DNA of 64,000 bases from positions 806,001 through 870,000 of the forward strand of contig JAQJVL010000323.1 in the NCBI GenBank assembly GCA_035578905.1. Direction: 5' to 3'. Numbering within the stretch: position 1 is the stretch's first letter; every line of letters begins with the position of its first letter. Shown here piece by piece: positions 53,385 to 64,000 of the stretch. The notes beneath the pieces are model-generated. The model was not told the DNA's origin, did no database searches, and worked only from the letters and a program-made list of their open reading frames with translations. The translations under genes and the position numbers were made by a program. Source of the DNA: Stictocephala bisonia. Its lineage: Eukaryota > Arthropoda > Insecta > Hemiptera > Membracidae.

Positions 53385-56300
53385 GACAGCAATCACTGAT
53401 GAAAAGTGGTCACTGCAGTTACTAAGTAAGCAAGTGGGTGTGTAGACAATGAGCTAACCAGATGCATCCAGTGACTACTAGAGGAGGGCCCTCAGCTAGG
53501 CTTCTGTCCTTCACCTTGGTGCATGAGGCCTTGTTACTAATCATTGACAGCAATCACTGATGAAGAGTGGTCACTGCAGTAACTAAGCAAGCAAGTGGGT
53601 GTGTAGACAATGAGCTAACCAGATGCATCCAGTGACTACTAGAGGAGGGCCCTCAGCTAGGCTTCTGTCCTTCACCTTGGTGCATGAGGCCTTGTTACTA
53701 CTCATTGACAGCAATCACTGATGAGGAGTGGTCACTGCAGTTACTAAGTAAGCAAGTGGGTGTGTAGACAATGAGCTAACCAGATGCATCCAGTGACTAC
53801 TAGAGGAGGGCCCTCAGCTAGGCTTCTGTCCTTCACCTTGGTGCATGAGGCCTTGTTACTGTTCATTGACAGCAATCACTGATGAGGAGTGGTCACTGCA
53901 GTTACTAAGTAAGCAAGTGGGTGTGTAGACAATGAGCTAACTAGATGCATCCAGTGACTACTAGAGGAGGGCCCTCAGCTAGGCTTCTGTCCTTCACCTT
54001 AGTGCATGAGGCCTTGTTATTGTTCATTGACAGCAATCACTGATGAAGAGTGGTCACTGCAGTTACTAAGTAAGCAAGTGGGTGTGTAGACAATGAGCTA
54101 ACTAGATGCAGCCAGTGACTACTAGAGGAGGGCCCTCAGCTAGGCTTCTGTCCTTCACCTTAGTGCATGAGGCCTTGTTACTGTTCATTGACAGCAATCA
54201 CTGATGAGGAGTGGTCACTGCAGTTACTAAGTAAGCAAGTGGGTGTGTAGACAATGAGCTAACCAGATGCAGCCAGTGACTACCAGAGGAGGGCCCTCAG
54301 CCAGGCTTCTGTCCTTCACCTTAGTGCATGAGGTCTTGTTACTAATCATTGACAGCAATCACTGATGAGGAGTGGTCACTGCAGTCACTAAGTAAGCAAG
54401 TGGGTGTGTAGACAATGAGCTAACCAGATGCAGCCAGTGACTACTAGAGGAGGGCCCTCAGCCAGGCTTCTGTCCTTCACCTTGGTGCATGAGGCCTTGT
54501 TATTGTTCATTGACATCAATCACTGATGAAAAGTGGTCACTGCAGTCACTAAGTAAGCAAGTGGGTGTGTAGACAATGAGCTAACCAGATGCAGCCAGTG
54601 ACTACTAGAGGAGGGCCCTCAGCTAGGCTTCTGTCCTTCACCTTGGTGCATGAGGCCTTGTTATTGTTCATTGACATCAATCACTGATGAAAAGTGGTCA
54701 CTGCAGTCACTAAGTAAGCAAGTGGGTGTGTAGACAATGAGCTAATCAGATGCATCCAGTGACTACTAGAGGAGGGCCCTCAGCCAGGCTTCTGTCCTTC
54801 ACCTTGGTGCATGAGGCCTTGTTATTGTTCATTGACATCAATCACTGATGAAAAGTGGTCACTGCAGTCACTAAGTAAGCAAGTGGGTGTGTAGACAATG
54901 AGCTAACCAGATGCATCCAGTGACTACTAGAGGAGGGCCCTCAGCTAGGCTTCTGTCCTTCACCTTGGTGCATGAGGCCTTGTTATTGTTCATTGACATC
55001 AATCACTGACGAAAAGTGGTCACTGCAGTCACTAAGTAAGCAAGTGGGTGTGTAGACAATGAGCTAATCAGATGCATCCAGTGACTACTAGAGGAGGGCC
55101 CTCAGCTAGGCTTCTGAACTTTACTTTGGTGCATGAGGTCTTGTTACTAATCGTTGACAGCAATCACTGATGAGGAGTGGTCACTGCAGTTACTAAGTAA
55201 GCAAGTGGTTGTGTAGACAATGAGCTAACTAGATGCATCCAGTGACTACTAGAGGGGGCCCTCAGCCAGGCTTCTGTCCTTCACCTTGGTGCATGAGGCC
55301 TTGTTACTAATCATTGACAGCAATCACTGATGAAGAGTGGTCACTGCAGTTACTAAGTAAGCAAGTGGTTGTGTAGACAATGAGCTAACCAGATGCATCC
55401 AGTGACTACTAGAGGAGGGCCCTCAGCTAGGCTTCTGAACTTTACTTTGGTGCATGAGGCCTTGTTACTAATCATTGACAGCAATCACTGATGGAGAGTG
55501 GTCACTGCAGTTACTAAGTAAGCAAGTGGGTGTGTAGACAATGAGCTAATCAGATGCATCCAGTGACTACTAGAGGAGGGCCCTCAGCCAGGCTTCTGTC
55601 CTTCACCTTGGTGCATGAGGCCTTGTTACTGTTCATTGACAGCAATCACTGATGAGGAGTGGTCACTGCAGTTACTAAGTAAGCAAGTGGGTGTGTAGAC
55701 AATGAGCTAACTAGATGCATCCAGTGACTACTAGAGGAGGGCCCTCAGCTAGGCTTCTGTCCTTCACCTTAGTGCATGAGGCCTTGTTATTGTTCATTGA
55801 CAGCAATCACTGATGAAGAGTGGTCACTGCAGTTACTAAGTAAGCAAGTGGGTGTGTAGACAATGAGCTAACTAGATGCAGCCAGTGACTACTAGAGGAG
55901 GGCCCTCAGCTAGGCTTCTGTCCTTCACCTTAGTGCATGAGGCCTTGTTACTGTTCATTGACAGCAATCACTAATGAGGAGTGGTCACTGCAGTTACTAA
56001 GTAAGCAAGTGGGTGTGTAAACAATGAGCTAACCAGATGCAGCCAGTGACTACTAGAGGAGGGCCCTCAGCCAGGCTTCTGTCCTTCACCTTAGTGCATG
56101 AGGTCTTGTTACTAATCATTGACAGCAATCACTGATGAGGAGTGGTCACTGCAGTCACTAAGTAAGCAAGTGGGTGTGTAGACAATGAGCTAACCAGATG
56201 CAGCCAGTGACTACTAGAGGAGGGCCCTCAGCCAGGCTTCTGTCCTTCACCTTGGTGCATGAGGCCTTGTTATTGTTCATTGACATCAATCACTGATGAA

Positions 56301-57690
56301 AAGTGGTCACTGCAGTCACTAAGTGAGCAAGTGGGTGTGTAGAAAATGAGCTAATCAGATGCATCCAGTGACTACTAGAGGAGGGCCCTCAGCCAGGCTT
56401 CTGTCCTTCACCTTGGTGCATGAGGCCTTGTTATTGTTCATTGACATCAATCACTGATGAAAAGTGGTCACTGCAGTCACTAAGTAAGCAAGTGGGTGTG
56501 TAGACAATGAGCTAACCAGATGCATCCAGTGACTACTAGAGGAGGGCCCTCAGCTAGGCTTCTGTCCTTCACCTTGGTGCATGAGGCCTTGTTATTGTTC
56601 ATTGACATCAATCACTGATGAAAAGTGGTCACTGCAGTCACTAAGTAAGCAAGTGGGTGTGTAGACAATGAGCTAACCAGATGCATCCAGTGACTACTAG
56701 AGGAGGGCCCTCAGCTAGGCTTCTGAACTTTACTTTGGTGCATGAGGTCTTGTTACTAATCGTTGACAGCAATCACTGATGAGGAGTGGTCACTGCAGTT
56801 ACTAAGTAAGCAAGTGGTTGTGTAGACAATGAGCTAACTAGATGCATCCAGTGACTACTAGAGGGGGCCCTCAGCCAGGCTTCTGTCCTTCACCTTGGTG
56901 CATGAGGCCTTGTTACTAATCATTGACAGCAATCACTGATGAGGAGTGGTCACTGCAGTTACTAAGTAAGCAAGTGGGTGTGTAGACAATGAGCTAACCA
57001 GATGCATCCAGTGACTACTAGAGGAGGGCCCTCAGCTAGGCTTCTGAACTTTACTTTGGTGCATGAGGTCTTGTTACTAATCGTTGACAGCAATCACTGA
57101 TGAGGAGTGGTCACTGCAGTTACTAAGTAAGTAAGTGGTTGTGTAGACAATGAGCTAACTAGATGCATCCAGTGACTACTAGAGGGGGCCCTCAGCCAGG
57201 CTTCTGTCCTTCACCTTGGTGCATGAGGCCTTGTTACTAATCATTGACAGCAATCACTGATGAGGAGTGGTCACTGCAGTTACTAAGTAAGCAAGTGGTT
57301 GTGTAGACAATGAGCTAACCAGATGCATCCAGTGACTACTAGAGGAGGGCCCTCAGCTAGGCTTCTGAACTTTACTTTGGTGCATGAGGTCTTGTTACTA
57401 ATCGTTGACAGCAATCACTGATGAAGAGTGGTCACTGCAGTTACTAAGTAGGCAAGTGGGTGTGTAGACAATGAGCTAATCAGATGCATCCAGTGACTAC
57501 TAGAGGAGGGCCCTCAGCCAGGCTTCTGTCCTTCACCTTGGTGCATGAGGCCTTGTTATTGTTCATTGACATCAATCACTGACGAAAAGTGGTCACTGCA
57601 GTCACTAAGTAAGCAAGTGGGTGTGTAGACAATGAGCTAACCAGATGCAGCCAGTGACAACTAGAGGAGGGCCCTCAGCTAGGCTCCCTT
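53385..57690. repeat. 161-bp satellite array, about 27 monomers, with higher-order repeats
   Basis: Monomer starts (GACAGCAATCACTGATGA or GACATCAATCACTGATGA) at 53385, 53546, 53707 and 53868: an exact 161-bp period; some monomers are 1 bp shorter (AGAGGGGGCCC in place of AGAGGAGGGCCC). Monomers contain GGTCACTGCAGTTACTAAGT, CAATGAGCTAACCAGATGCA and GAGGAGGGCCCTCAG. Variant blocks recur: the series from 53861 is repeated from 55631, offset 1770 bp (11 monomers minus 1 bp). The second copy has three GACATC monomers where the first has four. It is in a YPEL intron if the missing 5' exon lies to the right. Confidence 0.95.
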
Positions 57691-58137
57691 CTATCAAAGT
57701 AATAGAACTGAGCACTTATTTCAATGTGAACTTACTTTTCCTTGTCTTATATATATATATATGATTTCATTCTAAATTGAAAAACTTTGGAACTGATTAC
57801 TTTTTTAAGATTTTTTAAATACCACTAGACCAAATAATTTGTATGGTTGTTTACCCTTAGTTTACCCTTAAATGTATAGTTATTGTTACATTTAAAACAT
57901 TTGATTTGAAGTGTTGTAAAACATGAGTTGTCCTTTCATGCTTTGAAAGATAAATATAATATTCCCAACTAGTAATATGTGATGTAATAAACAGAGAAGC
58001 CATAGATGTGGACCATTGGATATGCATAAAATACTGTATTAGCGCAATAGACAGTTTAGGTAGTTGTTTGCTTCATACTATTGCAAATATTTTGCAACTT
58101 GTTAAATATATAACATACTAGTTTTCTCTACATGATC
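57691..58137. other. AT-rich spacer between satellite and GAGT/GA tract
   Basis: Unstructured AT-rich DNA with a short TA run at 57751-57762. No gene. Confidence 0.45.
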
Positions 58138-59989
<1,852 letters not shown>

Positions 59990-60780
59990 TTCCTATGATG
60001 AGTCATAGAGAACACTGTGTGATTATCAAAGGCCTATTCTAGTGGAGCGTAAATTGATATTATGAGTTTTCAAATTTAAAATCATCAAGAATGAAATGTC
60101 AGTTCCAAATATTTAAATGTAACAAAATTATAAATTACAAACATCTATAGTCCAGCTGTTCTAACTTTACCTCCGAGGAGAGCATAACATGGCAACATTG
60201 TATATCTTGAGCGCTTGGCTCCTTCCTGTCCCACGGATAATTTGTTGCCGGTCTAGATAAATGAAAACTAGGGCTTGATAGTTTTTATAAGTTAAAATTG
60301 TCCGATTGACTTCATTTTTTTATATTTGTATAAAAAAAATTACTTCCCAGTTAAACACTAAAAATATTTTAATTCTCACTAAAAATACAAATTTGTAGCT
60401 TCCTAAATTCTTCCCAATTGTGAGTCACCAGATGTAAAGTTTACAGGAGGGTTGTTAAGGTCTGGATGCAATTTTCCAGTTTAGCCCGCAAACCTCAAAG
60501 GCAAAGTTAGAATAGCTGTACTATAATATCTTATGGTGTACTAGAGTCTTAATTTAAATTTAGGTTTAGTGATTTTATTTTGTGTTGACTCGATTTGTTC
60601 TGTAAACCAGTTAAAATATTGTGAAACACTCATAAATAAAGGCTTTTTATTAATATTATAATAGTTATTCACCTTTAAATTACACTTCAAGTGTTGCAAT
60701 ATGGTAATTATAACCGACCGAATCTTAGAAACAGAAAGCCACGTTTTTGGCGTTTATCGTGAAGCGAAGCGGCCCCCTTA
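59990..60780. mobile_element. foldback/MITE family F1, copy 4
   Basis: Contains TTCTAGTGGAGCGTAAATTG on the left and the terminal ACACTTCAAGTGTTGCAATA...AAGCCACGTTTTTGGCG...GAAGCGAAGCGGCCCCC on the right, immediately followed by TTAA. The right end is the reverse complement of the left ends of copies 1 and 2. Confidence 0.6.
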
Positions 60781-60913
60781 ATTTAAAATTTAGTCTATAC
60801 TCAAACGAGAAAATTTTTATAAAATAATAAATATTTAACGATTCATTCCATATCGAGCAGCGATTATCACGTGAGAAGCGGACCTGGGTGTTCGAACGAG
60901 ATCAATATCCAAC

Positions 60914-61060
60914 ATGGAGGAGGCAGGCACGGAGCCGGGTTCGCGCACATGTGAGGTGTCCGACACGGTCCGTGGAGAGACACCGATATCCGTGACACAG
61001 AGGAAGGCAATACGAAACGAAATGACAGAGTACTGGGTTTACGGCGTGGCAAAGAAGTAG
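60914..61060 (+). CDS. small GC-rich ORF of unknown function (48 aa)
   Basis: ATG in a good context (AACATGG), 48 codons to TAG at 61058-61060, inside a 220-bp GC- and CpG-rich island (60840-61070). The peptide begins MEEAGTEPGSRTCEVSD and ends TEYWVYGVAKK. An in-frame stop lies 45 bp upstream, so it cannot extend 5'. No homology recognised. The opposite strand is also open, so this may be a GC-island artefact or part of an untranslated first exon. Confidence 0.22.
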   Translation: MEEAGTEPGSRTCEVSDTVRGETPISVTQRKAIRNEMTEYWVYGVAKK

Positions 61061-61703
61061 AAGCACACTATAAAACCAGGATCTTTTTTACAAGCGAACC
61101 GGGACCACCACTCTTAAAATATTTTCTATGTAATTTATGTCACTTTTGGAAAAAAGCTTACTGAATGTAGGTAAAATTATTATAGATTAGGTTATTTACG
61201 ACCGGTTGAGTAGTGTTATTGTTGGATACGTTTACGCAGCTGTACGGCGGGTTGAGAGCTCAGGTCGCAGTCAGCTGATTGTGAAGGTCAATACATATTA
61301 TTTAAATTACCTTTTGTATGTTTGTACATTTTCGAGTACGGCGACTTTTCCAAGTGTTCAGTTTTTATAGAATTTTTTAAAAGAGGCAGTCCTTTTGTAA
61401 CAAAATGTTCTAAAATTGTCTGAGAACAAATTAATAATTCTGCCTCTGTCAATTAATAGAAATCTGACAACATGAAATTAAAAAAAAATATTAAATTTAA
61501 GAATATATTTTTTAACAGCTTCTTTACTTTTGTTAAGCTATTTCTGGCGTTTGTTCGTGATTGGAGTTTTCTCGAGACTCCGGTAGCTTCACACCGAAAC
61601 TTAGCTGAATATTTTGGTTTTAACGTTTTCTCTAACTTGCCCACCATACCACATAGGCCTACAGGCCTGTGCGTGGAATTCATCCAACGAGTAAAGTACC
61701 GAT
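61061..61703. other. no gene seen
   Basis: The mixed-composition frame at 61472-61717 has no domain; it overlaps an opposite-strand open frame of equal length. Confidence 0.35.
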
Positions 61704-62108
61704 TTGTTGATTTGTAAGGTGAATCTCTTACTGGAAGAGGTCACAGACCTTTTGTTAAAAAAAAAGCTAAACTGGAAACAAGATGACTCCGAGTTGCCTG
61801 AGGCAAACTGTACAATGGGTCTTATGCCAGGCCTAGACAGTAATGGGCCCTACTGCATGTCGCGGCTTTACGTGCACCTAATCCATCATCCGGCGATAAA
61901 GGCGTCAAGGCTAGGACCATCTCAATCAATTGTCCTGGAGAATGGAGTTGCCAGGAACAACAGACGTGTCTGGACCTCTATTGAAGCCTCAAGGCCGAGA
62001 GACAGTCTCGAAATAAACTTGGCTGTTCCACCAGGAGGTCACAGAGATGTTTTTTTTTTGGTTCGCAAAAGACTAATTTTACTAAATAAAAAGAAGATCT
62101 CATACTAA
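61704..62108 (+). other. unrecognised 134-codon open frame, possibly part of a transposon
   Basis: The frame reads through GC-normal DNA (LPEANCTMGLMPGLDSNGPY, CMSRLYVHLIHHPAIKASRL, SLEINLAVPPGGHRDVFFLV). AGGTCACAGA occurs at both ends of the GC-normal segment (61738 and 62036), each followed by a T or A run, which looks like the flanks of an inserted retroelement. No conserved motif; not called a gene. Confidence 0.25.
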
Positions 62109-62129
62109 TTATGTACTCGTAGAACTCAG

Positions 62130-63330
62130 CATTCTCAAATACCACACTATCTCAGTCTATTCCCAACTTACAAACTTATATCATTCCATTCCCGACTTCC
62201 ACCCTTAACTCAGTTCATTTCCGATTTCCACCCTTATCTCATCCATTCCCCGACTTCCACCTTAACTCAGTTCATTCCGGACTACCGCCCATAACTCATC
62301 CATTCCCGAATTCCAAACTTATCTCAAGTCAATTCCGACTTCCACCCTTATTTCAATCAATCCCCGACTTCCACTCTTATCTCATCCATTCCCGACTTCC
62401 ACCATTATCTTAGTCAATTCCCGACTATCACCCTTGTCTCATTCATTCCGGACTTCCACCCTTATCTCATTACATTTCCGATTTCCACCGTTATTTCCTC
62501 CATTCCCTATTTCTACCCTTATCTCTGTTCATTCTCGATTTTCAACCTTATCTCATCCATTCCCGACTTCCACCCTTAGCTCAGATAATTCCGGACTTCC
62601 ACCCTTATCTTAGTCAATTCCCGACTTCCATCCTTGTCTCATTCATTCCGAACTTCCACCCTTATCTCATTTCATTCCCGATTTCCACCATTATTTCATC
62701 CATTTCCGATCTCTACCCTTATCTCAGTTCATTCTCGATTTTCAACCTTTTCTCATCCATTCCCGACTTCCACCCTTAGCTCAGTTAATTTCGGATTTCC
62801 ATCCTTATCTCATCAATTCCTAACTTCCACCCTAATCTCAGTTCATTCCCGATTTCCACCCTTATATCAGTCTATTCTCGACTTCCACTCTTATCGCAGC
62901 TCATTCCCGACGTCCACCCTTATCTCAATCCACCTTTAGCTCATCCATTCCCGACTTCCACTCTTATCTCATCCATTACCAACTTCCACCCTTATCTCAT
63001 CCATTCCGGACTTCCACCCTTAACTCAATCCATTCCCGAATTCCACCCTTATCTCAGTCAATTCCCGACTTCCACCCTTATTTCATACATTCCCGACTTC
63101 CACCCATATATCAGTCCATTCTCGACTTCCACTCTCATCTCATCCATTCCGGACGTCCACCCTTATCTCAGTTCATTCCCGATTTCCACCCTTATCTCAG
63201 CCCATTCCCGACTTCCACCGTTATCTCATCCACTCCGGACTTCCACCCTAATCTCAGTCCATTCCCAATGTTTACTCTTATCTGGGTACATTCTCGAATT
63301 TCGCGCTTATTTTAGTCCGTCAACCAAATA
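62130..63330. repeat. minisatellite of about 28-bp unit, roughly 43 copies
   Basis: Imperfect tandem units built on CATTCCCGACTTCCACCCTT plus ATCTCA(T/G)(C/T). Spacing varies by 1-3 bp (26-30) and point changes are frequent (CCCGA/CCGGA, ACTTCC/ATTTCC), so the array is old. The frame at 62634-62939 is an artefact. Confidence 0.95.
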
Positions 63331-63809
63331 TGATGATACTACCGTTATGTGGAGTTCACAGCATTCGATAGATGGATAACTAAGTCTATGTTATACCATT
63401 GATTGCAATAATACGACAATTCTCTATATAATCAATGGTATAACATAGATAACTTAACTTACCTACATTAATTTACTAAAGTTGTCACTTATAAATAAGA
63501 GATATGTCCAATAAACTACTAATGTCACATACTTCACAAATATTTTGTAGATCTGTATTTAATTTTTTAGGGTGAATATTATTAATCATCAAACTTACCA
63601 TTTCTGTACGCGCAATTCTAGTCTAAGAAGCAACTTACTTTCTAACAGAAGTTACAGGTTTCAAATTGCTAAATTATTTTCATAATAAACCAAGGAACCT
63701 GTAGCTTGTCACATTCCTTCATAAAAAATCTTGTTTGAATTTACTGAACAAGACAAATATTGAAATAATATTTTTTATCATAACTTCAAATGGATTCATA
63801 GACATAAAA
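63331..63809. other. AT-rich stretch with a short inverted repeat
   Basis: GTTATACCATTGATTGCAAT at 63390 and ATCAATGGTATAACATAG at 63431 form a hairpin (arms about 17 bp; each also carries CTATGTT/AACATAG). Nothing else. Confidence 0.5.
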
Positions 63810-64000
63810 TAAACAAATAGATCCAAAGAATTTGCACAAAAGTTTCCTCATATTAAACACTAAAAAAAATTAAAGCATTAAAAATTACCAATTTTATTCC
63901 CAAATATGTTTGCCATAACTCAAAAACTAGTCAAGTTAGAGATATGCTGTTTTTACTAAAATATTTTAAATTATAATTCACATATTTACTGAAAATTTAA
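63810..64000 (+). repeat. dispersed repeat family R1, copy 3 (cut by window end)
   Basis: Matches 21305-21560: CCAAAGAATTTGCACAAA, TTCCCAAATATGTTTGCC, ACTAGTCAAGTTAGAGATAT, TTTTTACTAAAATATTTTAA. Confidence 0.75.

Noticed and set aside
53385..57690. CRISPR array, suggested by regular repeats
   Set aside because: Monomers are head-to-tail with no unique spacers and the genome is eukaryotic; it is a satellite.
62634..62939. 101-codon frame with FHSRFPPL-like repeats
   Set aside because: Lies wholly inside the 28-bp minisatellite.

Overview
The window looks like a piece of an insect nuclear genome: AT-rich, long introns with GT-AG junctions, AATAAA poly(A) signals, and a large load of transposons and satellites. 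A hemipteran-type insect is my guess, but the sequence does not settle the order. Only two genes can be identified by homology. Neither shows as a long ORF, because both are split into short exons that I joined by splice sites, phase and conserved residues.

Left half (about 9.8-27.6 kb, + strand): a seven-exon gene for a secreted CCP(sushi)-plus-S1-protease-fold protein that resembles the C-terminal half of insect modular serine proteases of the Toll/melanization cascade. All three catalytic residues are replaced (His to Asn, Asp to Asn, Ser to Ala) while the disulfide cysteines are kept, so it is a pseudoprotease (serine protease homolog). Its 8.6-kb intron holds a nearly full-length CR1-like LINE and a 36-bp inverted minisatellite. 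Smaller introns hold tRNA-derived SINEs and a perfect 106-bp-armed palindrome carrying hammerhead-ribozyme-like cores. The 5' end of the gene (signal peptide, any LDLa repeats) was not found.

Middle (about 31-40.3 kb): a pile of nested transposons. An old CR1-like LINE is interrupted by a 4985-bp PIF/Harbinger element (TTA target-site duplication, HARBI1-type transposase, oppositely oriented MADF-BESS gene). The Harbinger element in turn carries a 758-bp mariner-like MITE in its first intron. A 5'-truncated second LINE follows.

Right half (45.9 to beyond 64 kb, - strand): the last three coding exons of a Yippee-like (YPEL) zinc-binding protein. The first coding exon must lie to the right of 49.85 kb and was not found, so it is probably outside the window. 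The intron leading into the window contains a LINE fragment, a 4.3-kb satellite of 161-bp monomers with higher-order organisation, a 577-bp (GA)n tract and a 1.2-kb minisatellite of about 28 bp.

The far left has a plausible 3'-terminal exon of an unknown gene (726-842) and a GC-rich candidate exon (1522-1739). A further orphan terminal exon lies at 42132-42267. No rRNA, CRISPR or prokaryotic feature was seen. Long ORFs over the 36-bp repeats, the (GA)n tract and the 28-bp repeat are repeat artefacts, not genes.
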